Positions 46,330 to 57,759 of a DNA stretch of 64,000 bases are shown piece after piece. Position 1 is the first letter of the stretch. Each line of letters starts with the position of its first letter. The translations under genes were made by a program, and so were the position numbers. The stretch comes from Epiperipatus broadwayi (Eukaryota > Onychophora > Udeonychophora > Euonychophora > Peripatidae): the NCBI GenBank assembly GCA_028023455.1, contig JAQFVV010006220.1:8287852-8351851 (forward strand), given 5' to 3'. The notes under the pieces are model-generated. The model saw only the letters and a program-made list of their open reading frames with translations. It had not been told where the DNA came from and searched no databases.

Positions 46330-47170
46330 GTTTTTACTTCACCTTCGAGTGGTAAGTTTTAAATTACGCTTTAAGCAAAAAAGTGAAGCTTAGTATTATT
46401 AGAAAAAGAATTATAAGGCTTAGGGCTTTCGGAGAACTTAAGTCTCCTTATTCATAGCCTATCTTGGGAGTGTCAGCTTACATTGAGATTTTAAGCGAAG
46501 CTTAGCAGTAATTTATGCAAAATTTATTCAAAGTTTTTTTTTTCATATAGACCATTTTCTGGAGATTGCAAAACACGATTCTTTTTGGTTTATTGCATAG
46601 TTGTCATTTGCAATAAAGCATGCCTCCTTTATCTTTCATTTCTTATCATTACGCTCAGTGCCCTTGCCAAAGTGGGGTCGAACACATGACCTGTTGTTTT
46701 TTGGTGCTCAAATATGGATATGTTTTTAGTATTGTTTAGAGCTCTCCTGTATAAATAGTGATGTTGAGATGATCTGGTGGTGATATTGGCACAGGTCTCC
46801 ATAATATGGTGCTCTACATCCATTGGCTGGGCATGAAATTTTGCAAACTACTTGGGCTATTTGATCAGAAAGTATTTTGTCTTTGGTATTGTTTATTAGT
46901 CTGTTGAAGGTGGGGTGTGGAATCCTAATTTGAAGAACTCGGCTAATATTTTATAATATTTCTTAGCAATTGATGGTCTGTATGGTAGCAGTATTCTTGG
47001 TTTATTGTTTATAACCGTGTCGGTTTGTAGCTTAGTTTGAAATCTCAATGTAAGTCGACACTCCTAAGTAGGCTATGAATATGGAAACCTAAGTTCTCTG
47101 AAAGTGCTAAGCCTTATAATTCTTTTTCTAATAATATTAAGCTTCACTTTTTTGTGTAAAACACAATTTA
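46330..47170 (-). mobile_element. Penelope-like element fragment between inverted arms
   Basis: The outer arms (about 46335-46500 and 47035-47165) are inverted copies. AAGCTTAGTATTATTAGAAA on the left pairs with TTTCTAATAATATTAAGCTT on the right. Each arm carries a conserved hairpin. Between them the - strand encodes a GIY-YIG remnant. Inverted terminal arms with a nuclease fragment fit a 5'-truncated, inverted Penelope-like copy, of a lineage unlike the 19-23 kb pair. Confidence 0.68.
46629..46850 (-). pseudogene. GIY-YIG nuclease remnant of a Penelope-like element
   Basis: Minus frames read VVCKISCPANGCRAPYYGD, then after a frame change ETCANITTRSSQHHYLYRR and KNISIFEHQKTTGHVFD. The CP..C pattern, YYGET, the TTR helix and EHxxxTGH are the GIY-YIG arrangement found in Penelope-like elements. 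The frameshift and missing RT show it is dead. Confidence 0.7.
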
Positions 47171-47475
47171 AAAAATATTTTATAATAAATATATTTATTT
47201 ACTGTATACTAAAAAGCTACAAAATAATTGTTTCTTCAACCACAATGGGGTATTATATTTAACTTGAAATAAAAAGCACATTGCATCCAGAAATTAATTC
47301 AATCTTTATTTTTTACAACAAGGTATTGAATTAATTAATTTCTGAACACCTCACACTTTTATTTTAAGTTAAATATAAAAATCACTGATGCAACATTTTT
47401 TTTTTTTTTTTTAGCTATTTAATCCACAGTATATATGTATAATTTAAGTGTATTAATATTTATTGGCAGTGTAAT
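47171..47475. repeat. Small fold-back repeat
   Basis: ATATTTAACTTGAAATAAAA, then CAGAAATTAATTCAAT (47251-47310), pairs with ATTGAATTAATTAATTTCTG, then TTTTATTTTAAGTTAAATAT (47325-47380). Weaker pairing continues outward. The loop is about 20 bp. No coding content. Confidence 0.6.
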
Positions 47476-48590
47476 CTTTCATAAATATATAAAATAAATG
47501 AACTTTAATAGTATGTGGGGAAACTGCTTAGGATACATGCGGTGATGAGATTCAAATAATTTAACAAATGGTTTGCTGTCTTAATGACTGTTTTAAGTAT
47601 ATAAAAAAATGATGTATTGAAAGGAAGTTTATTATTCCAAGCAGTTAATACTTAAATAAGGACAATAAAAGAGATCCACAAATCTAGATTATACTACAAG
47701 AAAGAGTTTTAAAATATTAATGCAAAAATATTAAATAATACTTGACAAAAAACAATAAAACTGTTATTTAAGATATTTCCATATTGTTTTTTGAATGGTG
47801 TGCTCACTTGCAATTTTCTCCACTTTTATATGAGTATCATTGGCTGAGTAATTTATCCTTAACCATCTTTTCGTTGTAGAAGTATGATTCCATACCTTTA
47901 GAGATAGACTACTAGTCAATATGTTTAATGATCAGTTCATTAAACTTGACAAACAAGTATCTGTTCTGCCTAAGCAGTGATGAACCAGCTGAATCTCACC
48001 ACTGGATACATACCATCTTTAGGAAAATGCTCCTTTATCATTCTTCAATCAAAATTTAAAAATATTTTGAGATCACCTTCACACAATTTAAACCAAACAT
48101 AATATTATAATCACAAAATAATATGTTTATGTATAATTTTAAAATATTGAAACAGTTTTGATATAATTTAAAATAAAAGTTTATATTGTTTATATTGAAT
48201 ATCCTTGCATTAAAGTGCACCAAAGAGAAGATATTGTTTAGTCATTGCATCATCCAGAATTGCTTTTATGGATAGTGCATATCTGCTTTTCAATTCTTTA
48301 AAAGAAAAAAATATATAAATATATATTTATTTGTCATCCAATGTCTAGTAATTATAATGTTCCTATAAAATTAAAATAAAATACTCCATACATATGAATT
48401 TTTGATATTTGCCACCCTTCTGAATCCGCTGCCCTAAGTAATGGTAAATTGTCTAATACATTATTCTAGTTTTGGATATTTAAGGATAGTTAAATTTGCT
48501 GAGATTAATGTAGGCTTAAATACATTAGATAAGTTAAATTTAATGGTATAATTTTAAATAGAGGCATTCTTCATGTACCTGGAGCTTAAT
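47476..48590. other. AT-rich noncoding region
   Basis: Nothing recognisable as a gene or repeat family. Confidence 0.5.
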
Positions 48591-48890
48591 TGTAAATATA
48601 GAGGATTTGAACACAGACTTTCAAGCACCCTTCAACTATCTCATACCACTGATACACATGACCACACACATGTAGAAAAGATAAATAATCACCAATATAC
48701 GTATTTCATGCTGAACCAGCACTCATCAGTTGGTCCAGATTATCATCTCCCATATACATATGAAATTAGTGCCAGTTTATATTAAGATACCAAATCTTCA
48801 TACTTTAATGGACAGGCTTCAATCTACTCCAACTCTACAGTCATCCATATCATTGAAAATCTGATAATGGAAAGCCCAACTCCCATCCTA
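48590..48890 (-). repeat. Hammerhead-like repeat family, copy d
   Basis: The best-kept core is on the - strand at 48700-48729: CTGATGA, GTGCT/AGCAT stem, GAAATACG. The flanks match copies a-c and include the uninterrupted junction ATCTTCATACTTTAATGGAC followed by AGGCTTCAATC. This shows where the piggyBac-like element entered copy a. Confidence 0.8.
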
Positions 48891-49499
48891 TAATCTGTGG
48901 TATAATGTTAATAATTATTCTAACAATGTATATACATTTAACATATACACATAATGTAACAAATGAAAATTAAACTGAGAAAAATAATGACTTTTTTTTT
49001 GTTGTTGTAAATTGCAATAAGATTATGTAACTTTTAGAAGCAATGGTTAATTATTATGCCTTATATTAGTATAATTGTGATGCTTTGAAAAGAAAACATG
49101 CATTTGTCTTATCTTATTCGAAATAATTAAATTTGATAAATAAAATTAAAGTGTTGCTAAATATTTATAGTTCTTTCTTTATTATATTTTTTTAGATGAT
49201 TTATTTCTTGTTATTATATATTAATATGAAATAATTTTATAAATGTTCCATAATTCATGCCTAGGATAGAATGGCGGATTCAAATGCTAAAAAATTTTGG
49301 GTCTATTTTGAGATGAAAAAGATTAAAAGAAAAAAAAAACTTAATTTGGACAAATTGAATGAATGTATTATATTCATTCTACCACTTGGGAGTGCTCAAA
49401 ATTTACAGAAAACTGATCATAATTTGTGTAATATTTCTATACTGTAATTTTTACTACACCACTCATACAAGGTAGAGACCAATTTCTGTCCATTTTCAA

Positions 49500-50270
49500 C
49501 ACCTTATGTAGGGATACAATCATAAATATATGACAAAAGATACGTGAAAAAGATGTATAATCTCAAAGATGCACATTTCATGCTGAATCAACACTCATCT
49601 CTTGGCCCATATATTCTCTTACACATATCTTTATCATTGTTCAGTATATATAAATAATGAATTACTACAGCTTAATAGATGTGTCAAACTTACCACCCTC
49701 ACAATTTTGACCCAACCCACTTGATGGAAGAATATTAATAATGTTTATTAGTCATTCATTAGACTACAGATTTACTAATGAATAATATTTCTGTAGTATA
49801 ATTTTCACTATATCACTCTCACGCAAGGTAGGAACTAGTTCCTATCCACTTGTGGAGGAGTCATAGACATATGACCAAGATGTGTGATCCCCATGATATA
49901 CATTTTGTGCTGAACCAGCAGTCATCAGTTGGCCCAGATCCCATTCTCTTACACATTTACCTTTGTTCAGTACATATAGATAGCCAATTACTACAGCAAT
50001 TTTGAGACTTATCAATTAACTGTAATAATTAGCTATCTATATATAGTAAAGATATGTATAAGAGAATGTGATCTGGGCCAGCTGATGAGTGCTGGTTTAA
50101 CATGAAATGTGTATCTTGGCAATCATATATCTTTTTCACATCTTTGGTCATAGGTTTATGATTGCACCCCCTCCACAATGTGTTAAAAGTGGATAGAAAT
50201 CATTTCCCTAGTGGATAATCTCTAGTTTAATGAATGACTAATAAAAATTATTAATATATTTGGTGTGTTA
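49500..50270. repeat. Hammerhead-like repeat family, copies e, f (-) and g (+)
   Basis: Copy e core is at 49573-49600 (degraded), f at 49901-49928, g at 50082-50109 in opposite orientation. e and f are direct repeats about 330 bp apart; f and g form a fold-back centred near 50010. Shared text includes TTGGCCCA, GATCTGGGCCAGCTGATGAG and TATAAGAGAATGTGATC. This is a divergent subfamily of copies a-d (CATTTTGTGCTGAACCAGCA in f). Confidence 0.75.
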
Positions 50271-53200
50271 AGATGTTTATTAAACATGGGTTAAATAACC
50301 ATTGTAACAACATCTTTAATAACAGCTTGCAATTGCTTTCTATTCTTTTAGTTTTGTTTTATTATATTAATTTTAAAGATATCTACAAATTTTAATTAGC
50401 CCTTTTTAAGATAAATTCATATCAAATTAAAATAATAATAATTTTGATCTTAAGAATTTTTAATTTAAGTTAAATTTCTTAATGATATGAATACATATTT
50501 TTTTAATGACAGTTATATAGAGGCATATAACATAGTAAAATTATTGTGATGATCATCTATTTTGTCTTAAAAGAACTGTGGCATTTTAAAATAGTATTTG
50601 AATCAATGAAACAAATTCATTTTTATAAATACTCATTCACTTTGATATTTATTCACTTTTCAGTTTCAACCAAGATTCTATTCTTTACTTAATAATAACG
50701 GACAGGGGTAAATTGCAACGATGGCATATTCCATGATATGCCAATTTGGGGGGGGGGGCAACAAAACTGATCTAAACTATAATAAAAATAAATTATAAAA
50801 AAAACTAGACTTTTGGATGTCAGTAGTTATTTTTTTTTCCATAATAAAGTAAATAATTAAGCAAAAAATAATTTTAAAATATTAAAGTTTAACTTATCTA
50901 TTTAATATAAAGTAAATTAGCTAGAATTTCTTGTGAATTTAAAAATAGGAATAGTAACTTGTTATTAGAAAAAGATTAATTAAAATTAATTAAGGTGTTT
51001 TGATTAAGACAGATAAGATATTACATCACACTTTATTTTACTCCTGGTATTTCCTTCTCTCCACATTGAACCAATTAATCAGTTTTTGGGGGAGAAGACT
51101 TGAATTAATTAAAGAATAAAAAAAATTGTCAGTATAAAAGCTATGATAAGTAATAAACTTTCCCTTTTTTTTTTTTAAAGGGATGATTTGTTTCTGCAGT
51201 AGACTTTTCAAACCCCAAAAGCAGCAAAACTATTCTCATAGAAGGTTTAAATCAAGAATTTTTTTTGAATGTACATATTACAGCCTAGAGATTAATGCAG
51301 GCTATCCAATCCACTTTTATATGCTTTACAGCAACATCAAACTATAATTAATTATAGTTGTGTTTTTTTAGATGATAATAGTGTATAATTTGGTTACAAT
51401 AAATATTTTCTTGTGATTTTATTAACTAATTATTGTTTATATTTGTGAATTAATAATGTCAGAAATTATTAAAAAAATATTTTAAATCATCAAGTTTTTT
51501 TTTTTAAGTCTCAGTGTAATCACATTTGTCCACAAATTTGTCATGAATTTATTATCTTGTCCAGTCATAATCGCAAGTGTAATCAAATGTGACAATAGCA
51601 AAATATCTTTTATCTTGGCATTTATTTCAGATTCCATCACTGGTTATGAATTAACCTTGACCTGAGATAGAAAGCTGATCTGAAGTAATATTTAATAGTA
51701 CTTTTAGTGCAGATATTCTTTGCTAAATATCTATTTAAATTTACATTAGATATTTTTTATAAAAAAATAGTATTGAAAAACATTTATTAATGTTATGAAA
51801 ATTTGCTGGTTTGTATCGTTTCAAAAATCGAAACAATGGGGTCAAAAGAACATAATGAGATAGTTGATTAAGTGTAAACGAAATATTATAAATAAATATT
51901 TTAATAGTTGGTTAGTCGCACAATGATTGTTAATAGTAATACTTTTTTTTAGATACACTACTAATATGTGGATTTTAAAATAATTGTAATATTCCAATAT
52001 ATATGAAAAATAAACTATCAGATGCAAAATATCACAAGTGAAAAAAGAATGAGATATTCATACTTTATCTAAATATTTTAAACAAAACTCACTGCCTATA
52101 TTTAAGTTAATAAAAATATATTTTTTTATAATTTCTCGTTAAAAAAATATAGTTTATGATCAATTTTTATTAATTTATGAATTTTCATAAGCTAATGTTC
52201 TTATCTAGAATCTATGATGACATATTGAAGCCTAAACTAACATTGTGGCTTTTAAGACATTATTGAAAATGTTTTTTAGGGGAAGGTGTGGTGAAATATG
52301 CTATTGTATAAGACAATAAAATTCCTAGAGTTGGCTGTGATAACGTATGGATTTTAAGGTTTTTGATAATCATTTATTGGGTGAGAGGCCAACTTGAGGA
52401 TTAAATTATAAAAATAAAATTCTCAATTGAAATATACTTTGTTAGATTAATTTTTTAATTTGATATATCTTTTTCTATTTGAAAATGTTTTTCTGTTACA
52501 GTAATTAAAAACAAGTCATAGTTGATTGTCAGATTAAAAATAGACTACTTGTAATATTAAAAAATGTTTATTAAATATTTGATTTTAGATATATATGTAT
52601 ATTCACTTTCCCAATGGCAGTTAAAAATAAACATTGGAAAAAGTAATTACTTTTTACATTTAAAACAATGAAATTAAATTTTGTATCCCAGAAACTGTGA
52701 TGAAAGCTTTTGATTACTTACCGTAAATATACAAAATATATGTTATTATTATATTCTTGCATGGATTGTTTTATCTTGAAAAAGCAAATATTAGTTTGTT
52801 CATAAAAATAGGATACGATATATAGTAAATAAATAAGCAATGTAGGATTGTGGAATCTAAAATATTATACCAATTAGATATATGTGTGCAGTAAAAATAT
52901 TTTCTAATTATATAACATAAGAGAATAAAAATTTGTTTTAAGTTCAATCAAAACTGTGTTAAAATTATTTCAATCTTTTATTTTTTTGTGCATTATCACT
53001 TTGAATATATATTTTGACTTTAGGAATGTCCTTTTGATATGGGAAAAAAAAAAAACCTAAAATCTTTCCTGAGAATTGCACTATATATGAAAAAAAAACT
53101 ATCAAAATTCATGGCTGTCTAAGATGTAAACTAAAAATATAATTCACATTTTTTTACACATTTCAGTTACATATGAGCTATACTAATTTAATCCATATTC

Positions 53201-55335
53201 ACACCAAAAATGTAAAATAAGTAAAATCAAATTATCTTGTTTTGAGGAAGTTTTACTAAGAAAGATGTTTTTTGCCAGCAAACCAGATTTAAGAAAAAAA
53301 ACTGATTTTCACATTATTATAAAGCATGGTGAGGCTATTAGTGGAGATAAGACCATTGTTAATTATTATTTAAAAAAAAAAATATGAAAAAAAAAATTCC
53401 ATGCAAGAAAATGGAAGTTCTGTAATCAGGATTCTGTGAAATTTTATTAGGGTATGTGGAGTTCGTTTTAAAAATTGGATTTTAATTTTCATTAGAATCT
53501 ATGTATTTTATATTTATATTTTTGATTTTATATCTTTTTTTCCTTGCGTAAATGGTGTTTTGGATAGTAACTCTGGTATAAGCCTTGGATCTGGAATGGA
53601 TTATGCTAAATTCGTGTATTTCAATGTAATAATAATAAATAGCCAATTGTAAACTAATATTGTTATTACAACTCTATGCAATATTGACTAAGGGAATTTG
53701 TCAACTATATTCTATTAGGTTTGTGTCATATTTGTATCTGCATATGTTAAAATATGTATTATTTAATGACAAATGTACCATTTTAGTGGCATGATTTAAT
53801 CCATGCCAGGTTTAAATTCAAATACCATTTTATTCATATATTTCTGCCATTCTTAGTTTTATGCCTCATCATTTAAAATGTCTATAAACTGGTTATGTTT
53901 CAAAGATTACGCTCTTTCCTGAATAACTGGGGATAAACAACAATATCATATAAATTTGCACTGTTTCAATCCCTATTTTTTCCATTATTTATTATTTTAT
54001 TACCAATTAATTTCAAATAATTAAAAAAAACAACTTCTATACACTTGATATTATGTTAGCATAATCTATTTTTTAAATAATATTAGAAATCCTATTGTGC
54101 ATATAAATAAATGTTAACAATCAGAAATCCTGACTAATTATTTAACAATAATTAAGAAACTATTAACAATATCTTATAAATTTTTTTACCAATAGATCAA
54201 ATAATTACCAAATAAACATTTTTTGGAAAAAATAGCATATTATCTTTCAAAGTTGGTAAAACAAAAAGTTTATCTCTACTTACATATTACCATTCTTTAA
54301 TCTTGATAAGCACTGTTTGAATTTTTTTACTTACATTGATATTATAAAATAATAAGAATTTCTAATATATAGTCTAATTTTTGATTCACTTGCTCAATTG
54401 TTTCTTTAAATTAGATCTGTTTCATCTTATGTAAACCAAGATTCTCTCAACTTGATGTGATTTTTTATATTTAGTACTTCTATGATTTTCATAAACCATA
54501 ACTTAAGTAACAATATAGTTAAAGTTTTTGTTTTTAGCTGGACATCTATGTAATTGCATTGAAAGTACAATTCAAATATTTTTATAAAATTTTCTTGTAA
54601 AGTTAGTCAAGAGTCGACTTGAGAAAACTACATTTTTTTGTACTGAAACACTACACTAATATAATATATAAAAACAATCTAGATGATGTCTCAATAAAAA
54701 ATGCAAATATTAACATATTTTGATAGATACTTTTGCCAAATTTGATAATAAAGATAAAGAAAAAAACTAATATAAAATATTTTAATAGATTAACTGTATT
54801 ATTATTATTTACAAATGTTGATTCATTGCAGAGTGATCTCTTTAAGCTTAATTCATTTTCTTTGATTCATGGTTTCTCCTCAATTCCAGAAAACTACATA
54901 ATTTTTCTATATAACCCGTGATCTCTATTTTTGTCAATGCTTCTAGAAAAATGTTCAACCTAATTTACTTGCAGCATTTTAGTTGCTTTAATATTATCAG
55001 AATACTTATTTATTTTCATTATATTTCAGATTTGATCTCTCTTTTATTCCTCTATACATCTTTTTACAAGCTCTGAATTTACAGTATTGCTTTTCTATCA
55101 AGCATTCTAGCCTCAAATCCACATTAGAACTAGTAAAACACATTTATTAAAAACTTTTCTTTTCAAACACTTAGGCATATTTATATCTTTTTTTAATATT
55201 ATTTCTACCAAAAGCATTCTATGTTTAATTTTATCCAGTATATACTGCCATCTGCATTAATAATTTGACCAAAATATTTATTTGTATTTGTAACATTCAA
55301 ATTTATTTATTAAGCACATAGGACATATTAATTAA
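50271..55335. other. AT-rich noncoding region
   Basis: No supported gene. A G9 run lies at about 50750. A + frame (54733-54921) contains FTNVDSLQSDLFKLNSF, faintly like the start of a LINE endonuclease (xxTNADSLxNK), but too short to call. Confidence 0.45.
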
Positions 55336-55338
55336 AGT

Positions 55339-55832
55339 GAAAGGATTTCACCGTTTCACATATGCATCTTAATAATTTATATAATAGCTGAACGATGTCA
55401 ATTGGTTACAGAGGAAACTCTCAAATACAAGATAGAGACTTTATAAAGATAGGAGTATCTGTCTTATTGTTAACCTAAATTCTTAATTATATAAGCCAAT
55501 CTGAAGTGTCTTGGTTTGAAAACATGAAAATGTTACTCTGATCACTTTTACATCCATTATTTTCTTTCATACAATCAAAAGATGTTGTGTATATTAATAT
55601 ATGAAAGAAAATAATGGATATAAAAGTGAGCAGAGTAACATCTTCATGCTCTCAAACCAAGACATTTCAGATTGGCCTATATAACTAAGAATTTAAGTTA
55701 GAGATAAGACAGCCGTTCTTACCTTTATAAAGTCTCTATCTTGTATTTGTGAGTTTCCTCTGTATTAAACATGACATTGTTGAGCTATTATATAACTTAT
55801 TAAGGCACCGATGTGAAATAGTGAAATCCTTT
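55339..55832. repeat. Fold-back element with 240-bp arms
   Basis: The left arm (55339-55575) and right arm (55596-55832) are reverse complements with about 10% differences. Examples: AAGGATTTCACCGTTTCACA against the complement of ATGTGAAATAGTGAAATCCT; AAGATAGAGACTTTATAAAG against CTTTATAAAGTCTCTATCTT. The loop is about 20-25 bp. No coding content and no clear target duplication. Probably a MITE-like non-autonomous element. Confidence 0.85.
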
Positions 55833-55849
55833 TTCTTTAATAATTTGTA

Positions 55850-57410
55850 TTTGTTAACTTTTAATTAATTATTAACAATCTTTATTTTCTACTGTTATGA
55901 AAAGTGATTGAACATTCTTGCAATATTTCTTGAAGTTCTAAAGCATTATCCATACCTTATCTACAAAGTCAATGTGATTTAAATAATCTTCATTTATAAT
56001 TATTACAACTTCATTTTAATCTTAAAAATACTTTGAGTACAATAACTTTTGTATACTTTTATTAATGTTGATCTTGATGTCTTCGTGTAATCTAATAATT
56101 TCTATTTCATTGTGATAAATATTTTTTAGAATTTGATATTATCCTAGGTCTATATTTTGATATTCCAAAATTTTAATCACCATCAAAATGTTTAGTTAAT
56201 GCCATTTCTTTATCTACAAATCCAAAGCATGTGGCAACTCATACTCATGTAGTCTTTGTAAACTTACTCTTAATATTTGGTTATGATCTTTTGTGCTAAA
56301 ACTACTTTCAAATCCAGTTTACTCATTTGATTGGTTTAAGTCCAAAGTTTTCTGTTGATAAATCATGATGATCTTAATGATTATCTTATTTGGAACCGGA
56401 AGAAGACTTCTTTTCATCTTTCTTAAATACCAACATCACTAATGCATATTTATAATAACCTGCTACACCTTTGTCATCTAGATATTGGGTATATAATTTT
56501 GCCATTTCGTTTACAATACTAGTAATAATTTTATCATTTTTTAACCTCGTCATTTAAAATAGTTGTGATTTTGAAAGATATAATTAAAGGGCTTTTGTAT
56601 AAGTTTTATTGCTAAAAACAAGTTTTTAATAACAAGATGTTATTTTATACTTTTAAGATTTTTGTTCTCTTCTATAGTTTTCCTTGCCAATTCAATCATA
56701 TATTTGTATATCTTCATTAATTTTTTTTCAAAACATTTTATCGAATTTTAGATATTTATTTATTTTAAATGGATCCTTTTAAAATAGTTGTATTTTTTTT
56801 TTTTCCACATTGCCTTGTCTTATTTAAAACTTACTGGTAAATTGCTGTTTATTTGTATCAGCTATATGTGTACTCAACTTTAGTAGAATATCAGTTGTAT
56901 TCTTATTAAATTCATTCAGTTTTGAGGCATCATTGAAGTGTGTTAATATTTAAAATAAACTTTAAGTCCAAGCTTAAATTCACTGGAGTGTTTTTGTGCT
57001 AACACATATTTTATATCTCATTATTTGATGATCATTTCTAGTATTGAATATATTAATTGCATTACAGTTTTAAAATATATATTTTTCTGTTAGTTAAAAT
57101 GTTTATCCAATTTTTCTGTATTTTCATTTGGATACTTCCATATCCATTTTTACTTTGAATTTTTTTCAAAAAAAAAATAATAATTCATTATACACAGACT
57201 TTCTATAAATTGTATAAATCTATTTCCTCTCTTATTTCTGTCTCAGCATTTAAATTTGCCAAGAGTACTTTTATTTTTTGTTTTCCATTTCTAGCATTAA
57301 AATATCCTACAATAATTTTGGAGTGTTGTTTGATCTGAACAAATTTATTTTGTACATTTAAATAAAAATTATCTACTTTCATTAGTAGATAGGAAACATT
57401 TTGGGTCATA
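55850..57410 (-). pseudogene. RTE-like non-LTR retrotransposon (LINE) remnant
   Basis: From high to low coordinate on the - strand: an endonuclease piece at 57409-57203 with KIIVGYFNARNGKQ (usual GDFNA, here Asp to Tyr). Then an RT segment (about 56530-56400), IVNEMAKLYTQYLDDKGVAG, followed by YYKYALVMLVFKKDEK, the xWKxAxVxxxFKKGD block. Then EYELPHA and FGFVDKEMALTKHF near 56260-56200, the FVDYEKAFD catalytic block, here with the second half mutated. Many stops and frameshifts. The blocks look most like RTE-type elements. Confidence 0.62.
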
Positions 57411-57540
57411 AACTTGAATTATCTGTATATGGTATTGTCTATTAAGTGGAACAATTAATTTTTAATACTTTGCTTGATATATTATCAATCTCAACAATAA
57501 TTTAATACATTTTTTATTTATAATGAATTCTAATCTACTT

Positions 57541-57685
57541 ACGACTAAATAAAAAATAATCGGTGAGTGGCAATCTAGTTTTATAACCTGGGTATTCTTG
57601 GCATCCATCTTCAGTCATCAAAAAAGTATCTTGACAAATGGTTTTACAGTCTCCAGGATATTTAAAGTCATAATTTAGTTTGGCT
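57541..57685 (-). CDS. Candidate internal exon of an unidentified gene
   Basis: A - strand open frame with good coding appearance: AKLNYDFKYPGDCKTICQDT, then FLMTEDGCQEYPGYKTRLPL, ending DYFLFS. A strong donor, GTAAGT, follows at about 57541-57536, and a possible acceptor (ATCACGATAG) precedes the AKLNYD start. Three Cys in a short span suggest an extracellular or structural domain, but I do not recognise it. It lies just upstream of the LINE remnant on the same strand, so a transposon origin cannot be excluded. Confidence 0.3.
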
Positions 57686-57759
57686 ATCGTGATTGCAAAT
57701 GTAAAAGAGAATGAGCATTCATACATTTTCAATTCCTCATTCTATCTTCAAGAAATCCC

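Noticed and set aside
46424-46459. Hairpin near the Penelope fragment as a hammerhead ribozyme
   Set aside because: Has GAAA after the stem, but CTATGAATAA replaces CTGATGA; not a valid core, so kept only as a structural motif.
45180-47000. Search for further IP6K or other exons downstream
   Set aside because: No frame with conserved motifs plus splice sites could be found.
54733-54921. Possible + strand LINE endonuclease start (TNVDSLQSDLFKL)
   Set aside because: Only about 15 residues resemble it and the rest does not; too weak to call.
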